In this document: positions 11,961-25,100 of the stretch, piece by piece
Position numbering within the stretch: the first letter of the stretch is position 1
Layout: every line of letters starts with the position of its first letter
DNA from: Sepiola atlantica
Lineage: Eukaryota > Mollusca > Cephalopoda > Sepiida > Sepiolidae
Direction of reading: 5' to 3'
NCBI GenBank assembly: GCA_963556195.1
Contig: OY744528.1
Location: forward strand, 56,777,369-56,841,368
Length of the DNA: 64,000 bases
Notes under the pieces: model-generated
The model's input: only the letters and a program-made list of their open reading frames with translations
What the model was told of the DNA's origin: nothing
Database searches by the model: none
Made by a program: the position numbers and the translations under genes

Positions 11961-12939
11961 TCTCGTTATAAATGCCCTAAAATTGTTTTTTTTTAATTAA
12001 TTCATTTTTACGTTCGTGGGCTTTTGTCCGTGTTTGAATTATTTTGGTGGCCTTTTGTCCGGTGAGCTTCTGTCCGGTCGCGATCACTATTTTATTTTTA
12101 GAACATTAACATTTTTATTGACATGTAAAACTACTGCAGATTTGCATATATCATGTATGGAAAATAGCTTGAGAAATAATCTCATGATGACTAAAGAGAA
12201 AATGAATATGGAAAATAGTTTTTCTGAAATTGCGTGTGTGTATGTTGCAAACGAAATCGCCAGATTTTAAAGAAAAAAAAAATCGCTAGCCGCTAGATCC
12301 AAATTTTACTAGCCAGATTCAAATCAAAATCGCCAGATCTAGCGGGGAAACCCGCTAAATTGGCAACACTGGACACCAGTGCTTTGCCTAGTTTCCTAAC
12401 TAGGACAATGAACGCCGTCTCTTTTTCTCTCTATTTAGGCAACTTGAGGAATGTTTTTTGTCACTAAGTCTCACATGACTAGTCTGGGTCGCTCTTCTAA
12501 CAGGTTGAGGGTACAGGTTAGACAGCTTGTCTGGCTGCTGTTTCCGACTGGTAATGCAGGAGCCCAAACTCTTAGGTAGCGCTAATAGCTGCTCCATCAA
12601 CAGTTGTATAATATCGTGAGTAACTGTACGTGCCATGTCGCGCATGGAAAGGAACTTTACAGTTATCCCCGGTGAGCTTTCCCCGAGGCCACAACCCCCA
12701 TGGATCAAGTCTCGACTCATGGTCTGAATGTGTTAGCTTATTGGCACCAAACAAGCAACCACTTTGCCCTCCCCACTCTATCTAAAACCAAAATGACAAT
12801 ACAAAGTAAAAAAAATCAAAGCTAAACCAGACACCCACCAGTAAACACCTTTGCCTCTGCCCTTTGAGGCTAGCATTCACAAATATCTAGGGGCTTAGAA
12901 ACAACATCAATGGCATAAAAACCTTTCTCTTAGTGCTAG

Positions 12940-13460
12940 GATATCCGGGGAGTTTACTAAGTGAAACAAACCTAATCCTCAATCTCCTCACACCATTTTG
13001 ACATGACTGAATACCTCTCACTCTATCGTAAAGACTCTGATAAACATATTGATAAACATATGCACGGGCTAAGAGTTCATGTTCTGAACACCCTCCCCAT
13101 GACTAAAGAACATAAGCTAGAATCCTACATGTGCTTTAGATTAACCTTACATTACAGCATTAGTTACTTATATTTCTTATACCGTTCTCTTTCGACTGTA
13201 CCCGGCTTCACTTTTTCTCTGAAAGCATAGATACAAAACTTTCAAGTGACCAAATACATGTATTTGGGGATTTTAATGCACATCACCATATGGGCGAATA
13301 ATTTTGCCAACCTGCAGTGCCTAGTGAAAACCTCCTGAATGACAGTCACCAATAGGGTGGACGAAAACCAGTGAGGGGTTCCTCCTCCAGGAGGAATCAA
13401 AAACCCTAATGGTGATGGTGATACAATATCAGATATAAACTGTGTCAATGAAAAAGTTCT
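12940..13460 (+). pseudogene. Jockey-like LINE, 5' (endonuclease) fragment
   Basis: Sequence parallels 56445-56680: an AACACCCTCCCC / CTAAAGAACATAAGCTAGA stretch, then YMCFRLTLHYSISYLYFLY-like coding, then GDFNAHHH at about 13270. GDFNAH is the conserved motif of the apurinic-like endonuclease domain of LINEs. Frames are broken. The copy jumps to its 3' end at 14170; the ~700 bp between (13460-14170) is AT-rich with no visible element. Confidence 0.7.
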
Positions 13461-14169
13461 GGCCTCCTTAGATATTTTTAGTAAGTAACCCAAGTTTTGT
13501 ATGCATAAAGCAAGGATGATAAAACACATTTGTATAACTTCATTTTGGTCTTAACTGAAACGTCACATTGACTCTGAAGATGTCAGATACGTTACTTACA
13601 TTTCTCATTCAAAGATTTCACAACATACTTAGAGTCCTGCCTATGTACACAAACTTATTCACAACCTATAGGTTTTTATCATACATCTACATGCTTGGTT
13701 CAGAGTAAACTTTTCCTGGTGCAAAATGTTGCATGTCTTTGAAAAATAATCCATGAGATACAACAGTAAAATCATCAGCAAATAGAAACTAATAAAAAAA
13801 AAATAAAAAAACTTAAATACTTCTGTATTAGCACCAAGGCATCTGATATTAAAGATTGAACCTGTCGTTCAATATCTAACATATACCATAAGTAAACCTC
13901 CCACGAAAGTCATGAGAAAAACCATATCAAAATACAATGCAACTATATCAAAATACAAAAAATAAACAATTGTAAAGATAGAAAAATAAAACCAGCTGGA
14001 GAGTTGAGAAAGAAAATATTTGTTTGAATTTTGAGTGTGCTTGTGAGCGAGATTATCTTGGACAGTTAAGAGTAGCAATACACATGAAAAAATTTAAATT
14101 GCTTAAAATATTTCAATAATGGCATATATAGAAAGAGCTTCATGATCTAAGAAAGAATGTTTTAAATTT

Positions 14170-14667
14170 TTTAAAATCTACCCACCGTCCACTAGTCTCT
14201 CCCTCTTAGACAAGGTCCAAAAAAGAGTCGCTAATCTAATAAGTCCTTCACTCTCCATCACGCTGTCACATCGCTACAATGTTGCTTCCTTACACCTGTT
14301 TTACAAGTACTTCAATGGAATGTACTCTGATGAACTTGCTGCTCTGCTGCTGCCCCCCTCCTCGACGTAAATACACTCGACCAACTTGCCAATCAGCTAA
14401 ATCCCATCTATTCACTGTAGAGGTCCCCAGATGCCGGAAAGCCTTCTACTCCAATAGCTTCTTTCCTCATGCTGCCGACCTTTGGAACTCCCCCGACTGT
14501 ATCGACATGCAAAAATTTAAAACTCATATGAACAAGCATCTCGCTGCACAGCTCCCAATTTAGAATGACCCCTAAAACTTTCACCCTCATTCTCAGTAAC
14601 CCCTTAAGTCTACAGTGGCAACTTGCCTTGTTTGGAATGAAGTTTTAAAAAAAAAAAAAAAAAAAAA
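14170..14667 (+). pseudogene. Jockey-like LINE, 3' fragment with poly-A tail
   Basis: The end of ORF2 is homologous to 58620-59110. It begins at the 'CCACTAGTCTCTCCCTCTTAG' equivalent, includes EVPRCRKAFYSNSFFPHAAD then LWNSP, and runs to a stop at 14563. A 3' UTR with TACAGTGGCAACTTGCCTTG and a pure A tail (14645-14667) follows. The terminal A tail fits target-primed insertion. Confidence 0.8.
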
Positions 14668-14959
14668 TGGTTAATAGAAATATTGAAAAGTCATCTCTTA
14701 TTTAGTCTACATATTACTGTTCTAACTTAAAAGCCTATTCAAGTGAATTAGGAGTGGTAGCAATAGTAATATCATTTTGACCACTCTAACACAACCAGTT
14801 ATCCAAAGATAAAATTAAATGAGAAAGATAATGGTAGTATTCTCGATTCTCTAAATGCACACCTAAGGGGGGATTATTTCAGCTATTTTCAGTTTAATTT
14901 CAATTTAATTATGTATCAATTTAAATCGAAAACAATATTATTTTAAAAAATCAATTCTG

Positions 14960-15060
14960 GGGAAATTCCGGTACCGGCCTCGATTCTGTCGGTATAAGAC
15001 GAGTTCTAGGAAGGAGGAGGTCCACTCTCCCAGGCTCTACCTTGATAACCATGTCATTCC
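14960..15060 (+). repeat. SINE-like repeat, partial copy
   Basis: Shares TTCTAGGAAG, TCCAC(T/C)CTCCCAGGCT and flanking sequence with 10620-10660. It is followed by a poly-G run (about 15093-15112). Confidence 0.5.
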
Positions 15061-15194
15061 TACAACTAATTCGGAAATGACGTCATTTTTTTTTGGGGGG
15101 GGGGGGGGGGGGTTCTTTAGCGGATCTACAATACCTTGTTTTTCATACTGAAAGTATTTTATTTACCCTCTCCAAGAGATTAGACACAAGATGT

Positions 15195-15310
15195 TTTTTA
15201 AAATGCCTGCAGCCTCGTTGGCATTCCCCGGTAGGTGATGAACAATAAACTAACCTCTTCTCAAAGAGAAGGTAAAGCCTGGGAGGGTGGACCGCCTGAG
15301 ATCGAACAAA
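15195..15310 (-). repeat. SINE-like repeat, partial inverted copy
   Basis: The complement reads TCCACCCTCCCAGGCTTTAC, then AGTTTATTGTTCATC, then CTACCGGGGAATGCC. This is the same core as 10630-10735. Confidence 0.55.
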
Positions 15311-16011
15311 ACCAGACAGCAATAAAGTCACTGTCAGACTGATGTCGAGGACGTGTCCACGACTGGTAAGAACACATCTACTCAAGCTGTGCCAGGTATC
15401 ATACTGAAAGTATCTGCTGATATGTTTGAACTTCATTTTCACTTTTAAATTTGTTAAAATTAGCTCCTGGTGTAAAAAGAATGTTCAAAGTTTATTTCTT
15501 CAAAATAAAAAAAAACATGGCTGTTAGTAAGAGAAAGACTAAGTGCATAGGCAGGAGTCATTCTTTGATAAAAACAAAGTCTTCTAACTCCCCTACTCAC
15601 ATCATGAAGCAAACCAAATCAAACTGAGAGGAAGACGAAGAGAGAAAGAAATAAAAATCGAGCCAAATGATGAAAAGGGTGTAAAGCTCTAGCAATTCGG
15701 CAGAAATCAGTCTGAATTCAGAAAAAAGCAAATCTTAAGCAAAGAAAAAGTGAATGTCTCACATTCCTGATCATGACATGCAATCTTGTGAAAATGAACA
15801 GTCAAAAATTTAACCCATGCTAATTTGGTGGGTTCACTGAGTTTTTGGATTGTTTTTTTATAATAAAGTGCTCAATATTTGAAATATTAATTTCTAAGAG
15901 AAAATTAAATTCTAACAAAACAGCATAACAGGTAAACATTTGTTTGCATGTGTAAATATATGCAGGTGTACACAAGAAGGTCACAAGATTTCAAGTGAGT
16001 TTTAATGTCAT

Positions 16012-16017
16012 TTTATT
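16012..16017 (-). terminator. Polyadenylation signal of CLNS1A
   Basis: TTTATT on the plus strand is AATAAA on the gene strand, 104 bp after the CLNS1A stop. Further AT-rich candidates lie close by. Confidence 0.55.
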
Positions 16018-16120
16018 CATGAAAATATAAAAATGAAATATAAATAAAATGATTTTGCTAATGGAAAAAATGTTTACATATGGATGTCCAAAGGTGATAA
16101 AATGTCTACAGCATGTCACT

Positions 16121-16191
16121 TCAAGAATCTGCATCATCAAATTGTCCAGTTTCCATGGATTGTTCTTCAGAATTACCATTGCTGTTCTCGA
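16121..16191 (-). CDS. CLNS1A: CLNS1A coding exon 6 (terminal)
   Basis: Residues 207-229. The acceptor AG (complement of 16192-16193) follows a T-rich tract. The split codon G+TC gives Val; TGA is at 16123-16121. It carries the C-terminal PRMT5-binding motif GQFDDAD. Confidence 0.95.
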
Positions 16192-19100
16192 CTAAAAGAT
16201 TTTAAAAAAAAAAAAGCCAATAATTAACATTCAAGATTAATTTCATTGATTTTAACTCAGACTTTGGATTTGTCGGCCACATGTTAAGAAATGTCAAATA
16301 AAAGATCAGTAAACTAAATTACAACCATTTATATTATAAAAATAATTAAAGTCTACTTGCTGGCCAGCTCGAAAATCCCTCTTCTGCACACAGACTCTAA
16401 AGCAAAAACTTTTTTCTTATTAAGCGTAATGAAAATAATGAAAAATTACTATTTTATTTGGCTGTATTTTTCACAAAAATTATTTATATGTATTAAAATA
16501 AAAACAAATAAGCAACCATTAATAGTGATAATCGATTTATGAAAAGGTTTTTAAAAAATCCATCATTATTAGTCATATCTTATTTACATCATTCATTTTA
16601 GACTAAATGCTAAGACATTTGCTAATTAACAATTTCAAAATAAACTCTGAAAGAGTTAAAAAAAACAAACAAAAAAAACAAACAATTGTGACGGTTTCGG
16701 TTAGACGCATTCTTAAATGGCAGATTTGAAACATCCGATTTATCAGACTTGACACTTAAACATGTTGACAGAGAGATTTCATAAAAGCCCTGGGCCATTA
16801 CATCTCCCTACATATAAAAAAATGTAAGCATTATTTGTCCATGCAAATTATTAATACTCATCTTAAAAATTCTATAACAATAAATTTTATTTGGTCAATG
16901 ATTTCAAAGTAAAGTTCTGTAGCCCAGCATAAAACTGAGGTTGGTGATTCAAGACCCACAAAATAATGTAGCCATTGTGCTAAAAGTTTCTATCCAAACC
17001 TACAAAAAGAACTTTTCGCAGGTAAACGAGTATTTGCCAGAACAATTCTGACCTGCTTCACATAAAAAATCTTCTGCTCATTTACGCAGCCTGTTAGCAA
17101 ACTGAAAAAAGTGGCACAGTAAAAATGAAACAGATGCAAACATTCACACATTACATGAAAATACAGCTGAAATATGTGCTGTTATATGAACACCATTTAA
17201 ACAAAGCTTCAGCAACAGCGAAGATGAGACTGCAATGATTCCAATTAACAGCAAAGCAGAAAGATTATTTGTAAAAAAACTTTATGTTTGACATTTGAAA
17301 AAATAATAAATATAGTTCTCTCTTTAATTTTTCATGTTTTCCCAAAATAAAACATTTTTGTCAATTCTTTCTTTTTTATATGTAGGGAGATGTAATGGCC
17401 CAGATGGTCCAAAATATTTGTCCCTCACAGACAAGTCTCATATTACTAAAAATAGTTTTAAAACAAAATCACAAGAGTACAGTCACTTAGAGATCAACTT
17501 TTCTTAAACTTTCATGTTGTCTTTTCATTCCTCCCTCTTATAGATATACATTCTTGTACCTCTGGTCATGTGCCACCCCCTCCCAAAGAATAATTTAAGT
17601 CAATTTAGACATGGTTTTCGAATAGTGAAGATAAAAATATACCAGACTCCAGTATATATATATAAAGCATAATAAATAGATAGTTCATAAGAATTTGTCG
17701 AATGAATTTGTCCAAGATTAAGGAAAAAAAAAGCTTATCTTCATTTCATTCCAGGTTTAACACCATTTTTTTATTATTTTTTTTTTTATTCAAATTCTTT
17801 TTTAAGTTAATAAGTATGAACTAATTTTACCACCATCAGTTTTCCAAAAAAAATCTGTTGAGACAATTTTAAAAGAGTGACTTTTCCTATCACCATAATA
17901 AGCTAGATTAAGTAGCATTTCAAATTGTCTGCAATTTGAAATGCAGTTTAAATTTTGCAATGAACATTTATTTTCTGGCAAATAAAATTTCTGACCAGTA
18001 ATGGAAAATTTATTTCTAACCAACAAGCTGACAGGTTATAGAGTGAATCCAAATAGGTCTCTCATCTGCCTGATTGTATAATAGTTGAATCCTTACTATC
18101 GAGAAACCCGAAACACTTAAGGAAACCAGTATAAAATTGAGTACATGTCTTGTAGTAATAAAATATGTTACAGATGGAAGGAGGCAAAGAAATAAAAAGA
18201 TCTTCCCATACCAGAAATCCTAGTGACTCCATTGGAGGATGTGATGGTGGGGTTATCTCCACTTCCGTTAAACAGGTTTTCTAAGCGAGCAAAGTTATCC
18301 TGTCCCTGGATTGAAAGATTTGCAAGCCCAGCAGCACTTGTGTAATATTCCGGATCTCCATCTGCATCTGCAAAAATACATTTTTTTTTAATTATGCTAT
18401 CCCAATGAAGAATACAGTTTGGTAAAATGGCATAACAACAGAGACCTTCAAGTACGAACAGCGGGCGGGCCAGTGAATCTCGGTAATCAGTCCCCTGTGC
18501 TAATGCACAGGGGACTGATTACCGAGATTCCTGCCAGTCCGTGCTACATTATGTTCCTGCTAGATTACGAGTGCTCAACTTTAACAAAAAATGAACTAGA
18601 ATACACATTCTATCAAGAATGACCTGTTTTCAAACAGAATTAAAATTGTTTTTAAATTCAAAACTGACCGTAAAATCAACATTTTTGCAGCCATTATTAA
18701 AAAAAGTTTTTACTTTTTATCAATAATGGCTTTATTAAAAAAAAGGAAGGAAAATTAAAATAAATTTCTAAGAATTCATGTTTACCCTAATTTTAGAGAT
18801 TGGTCTAATGAGAATAAAAAGGCATTTAGAATTGTCAGGTTAGGGTTTCTGTTGTTAATTGATTATAATTATAGTTATTTCATGAAAAACAATATTAAAA
18901 ACGATTTATTTTGTACATTTCATTGAATACAAGTATTTTATCCAAAGGTAGGTTGGTTGGTTGTTTTGTGGCATATCAACCCTTTTCGGGTCATTTTGGT
19001 AGAAGTTTTTATGTTTCAAGTTTTTTGTATCTTCAAATATTTATTCATAGTGTTTGGTTTAATTGGTTTGTATAGGAAAATTGTTTTTGTTTTTGACTTT

Positions 19101-22100
19101 GAGAACATGATTCAGTTTTGCAAAAAAAAAAATTTTTTTAAATCAATGTTTGGTTTTGTTTGGTTTACGGCATAACAACCATCTATGGGTTATTTAATGC
19201 CGAGTAAAGTTGTCAAATGAAATCCCAAGGTAGGTCAATTTAAACAGATCCTTTACATTTTTCGAGTTGTAGTATTTCCTTCGGCTTTGTTGCAGATCCT
19301 GACAGTCTATTAAGATATGTTTGACTGTAAAAGGTTCTTGACATGATATACACATTGGAGACTCTTGAACTCTTAATAAATGTTTATGGGTAATATATGT
19401 ATGCCCTATACGAAGTCTGGCTACTACAACCTCTTCTCTTCTTGTCTTTCTGTAGCCTAAGGGCCATTCAGCAATAGTTGGCCAAATCTTGTGTAATTTA
19501 TTACTTTGGCATTCATCCCAAGATTCTTGCCATTTTTCTTTAATTAACCTGTTTATGCAAGGTCAAAGATCAGTGCATGGAATCCTCGTATTGGTAGGTA
19601 TCATGTTCAATGATTCTTTCACTGCTCTATCAGCTTTTTTATTTCCACGAATGCCGAGATGACTGTATGCAGCATAATTTAATTTTACACTGCTTCTTGT
19701 TATAGAGGTAATCTTGTTTAAGATTTTTGTGATTAAAGGGTTATCCATTTTTTGTTCTTCAGTGCTGTGAGCATTGATAGGGAGTCGGAGATGATGAATT
19801 CATCAGTTCTTCTACTTTCTTTTAGAGCCAGGTTATGGTTGCAGCTTCTGCACTAAAAATTGACGCTTTGTCAGGTAGTTCACACTGCATTTTAGTCTTA
19901 TCCAAGATAGCAGCGCATACAATTCTGTCTGCATCTTTAGAACCATCAGTGTAAATGTATTTTTCCAGGATTACTTGAGCTTTAAGTATATGGATGGGTA
20001 TTGTCTTTAGGAAATTTTACTTTTTGTTTGTTTGGGAAGTTCTTTTTGATTCCCTAATAGTTCTTTGTGCTTTGGCCTGACAGGTTTTCTTTGGTTGGAT
20101 TTAATTTAAATTTTTTCAGAACAGTATGACGTGTGCATATTGGCAGTTTGACATTCACGGTTGAACCAAGGTTTTTTGTTTGTTTGTTGGAGTTGGAAGT
20201 TTTAGGTATGCTTTCTTCAGCAATTTCTAGAAGTGTTTTGGAGAAATATGTTATGTGGTCTTTGTTGTTATTTGATTTGGGAAGGGAATTTATTTTGGCA
20301 TAGAATTTTATATTTATCCCAGTTTGCTCTGTTACGGTTAACATATGTGATTTTTTTCTGTTTTGGAATTGGGATTTTCTAAAATTATTGGGAAATGGTC
20401 ACTGGCACAGGTATCGTTGAGTACTTTTCAATTGAAATCTAGGAAAGTAGTGAGGTCACATAATGTGAGGTCTAATGCAGAATATGAGCTTGTTGCTGGT
20501 GGAGGTAGGTGTATGTTTTTTTGATTGAAAAGACATTCCTTTTTTTATTGCCTTTTCCATTGGTTTCTTTACTTTCCCAAATTTGATTATGACTATTGAA
20601 GTCACCAGCTAAGATGTAAGGTTTGGGAAGTTGTATAATTAAACTATCCAACTCCATTTCATTAATCTTCTTTTTCGGTGATAAGTATAGGAAACAGATT
20701 GTTATTCTTTCATGGGGAGATATTGATACGGCAACTGCCTGCAAGTTTGATTTTAAAGTGATTTGTTTTTGTGGTATCTTGTTATTTGCGTTGAGGTGAG
20801 TTTGCTGAAGGCAGACAACTACTGGAGATAAGTTTTTTATGAGTATAAGCAATTCTTCATAATTTGATTTTATACCACGTATGTTTCACTGTAAGATCTT
20901 ATGAGTTTGTTTGTAGAAGTTTGGGGGTGTTCATCCAGTTCCATTTCCTCTAGTATTTTTTTTTTTTTTTTGGTTTGTTTCTGGTTCTTCATTTGAGGTT
21001 TTTTATTTCTAGTTTGTGCCTAGATTGGGATCGTTGTCGTGATTTTTCGGATTCTAGGCTTCTTGATTTGTTTTTGTTAGGGCTTCTTGAATTTCTGTCT
21101 TGAATTTATTTTCTGGTTTTCAATTTCCACCAGTTCAAATTCATTTTCAATTAGTACCATTTCTGTTTTCTTTTTGTTATATAGTTTCTTCAAAGGAGGT
21201 TTCGTTTTTGGAGGGTGTTTGGGTTGAGATATTTTTTTTTGTTTGTAGCATCCGTGGTCTCATCGATCTGGGATTGGGGATTTCTTGGATCCGATTCCAT
21301 GTTGGATCTAGTTGTCAGGCTGACTAAGTTTTCTTTTAATATTTCTAGTAGAGATCTTAGTTCTTTCACTAGATCGGGTAGGTTGTTTTCATTTCATGAT
21401 CTTTGAGTTGCTTCTGCATAAATGCTGTTTTTTAAATTTGCTTCTGGGTAGGATAAATTTCTCTTATGTTTAACTTCAGTGATTTCTCTTTCTTTTTGGT
21501 AGATTTTGCAGGTTTAGGTGGTCTTCGTTACAATTTGAACATTTTTCGTTGTTATTTATCTTGTGTGGTTGGGGTCTTTTTCACATTTCCCACATATTTT
21601 AATTCCTCTACATATTTCCCTATGGTGCCCATATTTTTGGCATTTGTAGCATCTTAGGGGTGTAGGGATATATTGTTCTACCTTTTCAATTAGGTAGCCA
21701 ATTTTTACTTCTTTTGGAATTGTAGGGGTGTCAGTATATAAGTATTAGTTGGTATGGTCCGGCCATTTCATTTTATGGTTATGCGTGTGTGGTTAATTAT
21801 GCCTTGTTTTTTTTTAATGCCATTCTTATTTCTTCTGTAGTTGCCAAGGACAATCCTTGGTTCCTTATGACTCCTTTAGAGGTGTTTAGCTTTTCATGTG
21901 GAAAAACTTTGCATTCATGGTTGTAGAAACTCCCCATTTTTGATAGTTTTGGGGCATCTTTATTGTCGTTTACTTTGACAAGATGATTTCCGTTTCTTAG
22001 TTTTTTTTTAATTGACTTTGGATTGCTGTTGCTGGTAAGTACTTTTTCCACCATATTTTGGGGGTATTTATTAGTGGGGGTTGGAATAGGAATGTTAATT

Positions 22101-25100
22101 GTTCTGAGTAGATTAGTGTGGGTTTTATATGGTGGGGCTTAACGTGACCAGCCAATTGATTGGATCGGGCATCTCCAACCGCCTGTCTAGCCCAGGTAAG
22201 AGCCAAAGTGGAGTGTTGCAGTGCACATATTCACTACTTTTCTGGGTTATGGACTACTCAGCCACCAGGATCTTGTGCATAAACTGATGACGGCAAACTG
22301 GTGGCCCCGTTAAAGGGGGAAAAAGAAGTAGGTGAATTGTTTTTGTTTTTTTTTTGCTTTGCAGAACATGATTGAGTTTTGCAAAAGGGAGAAAAACAAA
22401 AAAACTTTGATGTTTGGTTCATTTTTGGTCAAGAAGCCTATATCTTCAGACAGCCTGATCTGGTACACCAGGTCCAAAGGTGGGTGGTGGGGCATTGTGG
22501 ATTCATACCTTTCCAAACAATAAATGACCAACAGATCAGATATAAACTCAGTATAGCAGATTCCAGTTTGCCACAGGTACCCATTATGTTGATCACGCAT
22601 GCACTTTAATTGGTTAGACAAAAATAGAAAGATGTACGCAATATCATTATAATGTGTACTTTCCATTTATGTCAGGAGTTTAAAAGTATAAAGAAAAAGT
22701 TATATTTTACAAAATGAAATTACTCAACACCTATTTTAGCTTTAGTATAGGTAACGGTTAAAAAAAACAAAAAAACAAGGAATGTGGAGCAACATATTTT
22801 AAATAACTGAGTTATTTCTAAAAAGCTGTCCAGTAAATGCCAGCATGTAAAATGGATGTTAAACCTACTACGATGATGACTTCCTTTGTATCACAAACGC
22901 CATGACAAAACATTTTTAGATCTGGAGGAATTCTAAAAATTAGGAATGACATTAGTAGTAAATCTTTACTGAAGATCTGATGTGTAGTTGCTAAGAGAGA
23001 AATGGATAAAAGCTAATGTCCTTGGATAGCTAACCTCCTTCTCCTTCTTCCTCCTCCTCCTCGTCATCCTCTTCAACATCTTCAAATTCAGAATCTGTTG
23101 CTTGGCCTTCGTCTGGATGAAGAGCAGAACATGTCGACATCGCCTGGAATATTAGATTCACTAGAAAAGAGAGAAAGAAATTACAAATTAAATAGCCATC
23201 CTACATAGAGTTACGTTATTAATAGAAAGTTTTGTTTTAAATTAATAACTTAGTAATCGGTCACTCACTCACTATCCAGGTTTATCGGCTATGTTCCCTT
23301 TGACAAGACGTTTGACATTGTCTAGCTGTCCTAATGCTAAGTCTCCAGTGATCACGATTGTGGGGATTGACTGTGTCCATTTGCCACTGTTTACGGTCTT
23401 GTCTGATGGTTTCTTTCCATGTCTTCCTAAGGCACCCAGATTTCTTTTTGCTGTCCAGCCTTCGGTCTATGCATGTGCTGATATACCCCTTGCTTCTTTC
23501 AACATGCCCGAACCAGCAAAGACGGTTTGCCCTTATTAGAAAATCAAGTTTTGGAAGGCCAATTTCTCAAGTAGAGTGTCTGACCTAATGTTCTGGATCT
23601 GGTCCGGCTTTACATTGCATATCTACCTAATCATTGCCCTGTCATTTCTCTGGAGTCGAGCAAGTGAGGCCTGGGTGAGGGTCCAACACTCACTACCATA
23701 CAACATCACGCTTCTTACGTAGCTATCAGACCTTACCCCTGGTAATAATTGGGATGCCTCAGGATGTTAGGATTAGGAGAAGTTCTCTGAACTTTCCCCA
23801 AGTTGTCTTGACTCTGATGGTCGAACTTAGTTCGCAGCCACCTCCAAGGTAGCAACAGGAGTCTACCACCTCCAGGGTGTTCTCGCCCATTTCAACTTCT
23901 GTCTAAGGGCAGACCTCAATTAGGCGTGCAAGTCTTTAATATCTCTTGCATCTGAAATCTGGAGTGAGCCTATCATGCACTGTATCGCATTACTCCTAAC
24001 CCCACTTCTTCACACCACGCATCTTTAAATGAATTTGTAAAATTAATTTAACAGATTCAAACAATTTCATTTAGAAATGTTTAATAACAGTTTGACTTAA
24101 AAATTGTTTGGTTTATTCAAATTAGTTTTTTTCTTTTTTTCAATAAATATTTTGTAGTAATAAGAAATGTTACGATGTAGATTTTAAAAATGTTTGCTAA
24201 TGATATACCGGCTGAAAATTTGTCTAAATGTTTCACATGAAAATCTTTCCAAATTTATTTTTATTTACTTAATGCACATTTTTTAAGTTTTTAGAATAGA
24301 AAATTGTTGATTTACATTAAATTTATTTTGTATGAATATGACTGAATTAAAAGAATGCAGGATTAAATTCTGCAGAAATGATTAAAACATCTTTTCATGG
24401 AAACATCTATACTAAAGCTGAGTTACCTTTTTCATATATTTTAATCACACAAAATACATCCTAAAATATTCCTTAGTTTTAGAATTGAGTTAAGTTTGAA
24501 AGAAAATTCCATTTTAATTGTTCTAATTAATCGTAATTTGGAAATAACTCAAGTAACCCATCTCTTTACTAACTTTCTATCACTGTATGTAGTTTGACCC
24601 TCCACCTTCCACTCTTATTCTATATGCTTCCATCTCTCTCTTTATTGACAGTCAAAGATAAAAAAGAAAGAATAACAGAATGGAATAAACAAAAGGGAAT
24701 AATACCACATGTAGTAATATTTGACCTTTAGAGAAAAACACTAATTTTGGATTTTGTCTTTATTTAAGTGGCTTTGCTAACTCACTTTTTCCGGATCCAA
24801 ACAATCTAACCGACCTCAATGGGTGATCCAACAGGTCACATTTTATTCTCGTTGCTTATTTTTTTTTTTTAAAGATTAGAAATATTTATGCAATATGCCT
24901 ACCATAGAATTGAAAAAAAAAAAAAAAAAAAGACAAAAGCCCAACAGCATAAAAAAAAAAAACACTTTATATTACTTTTAATTTAATTATGTTTGACAGT
25001 ATTTTTCTTTACAAAATTTTTTTAAACATTTTTCAGAACTTTGTAAATCAACTGCGTTCTTTTAAAGGTTCCTCGCAAATTTATACAAAATTTTATTTTT

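Larger units (their letters stand above)
9186..12371. mobile_element. 3.2-kb non-autonomous hAT-like element
   Basis: The left end CAGTGTTGCCAACTGAG and the right end TTGGCAACACTG are inverted, and both continue into diverged 'cgctagat' subterminal repeats. An exact 8-bp duplication GACACCAG flanks the element (9178-9185 and 12372-12379). No transposase frame remains. The interior is filled by other repeats: a long hairpin, TA tracts, a SINE-like unit and a foldback element. The 9060-9185 and 12380-12760 flanks join into a GC-richer repeat when the element is removed. Confidence 0.88.
19137..22360 (-). mobile_element. I/Jockey-like LINE with RNase H; reverse transcriptase deleted
   Basis: In minus-strand order: a 5' UTR (about 22150-22350), ORF1 (22206-21590), endonuclease (20852-20054), RNase H (about 20010-19560) and a 3' end with a zinc-finger-like tail (about 19500-19150). 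The reverse transcriptase, about 2 kb, is missing between the endonuclease and RNase H. Related but imperfect 60-80 bp sequences flank it (GAACATGATT(C/G)AGTTTTGCAAAA at about 19104 and 22363), which may be a target duplication. It lies in CLNS1A intron 4, in the same orientation as the gene. Confidence 0.75.

Noticed and set aside
12400..12720. 106-codon minus-strand frame in the flank of the hAT insertion
   Set aside because: No motif; the same DNA appears to be repeat sequence continuing from 9060-9185 and broken in other frames.
18957..19175. Hydrophobic 72-codon plus-strand frame (possible membrane protein)
   Set aside because: T/G-rich LINE 3' end read on the antisense strand; hydrophobicity comes from the poly-T composition.
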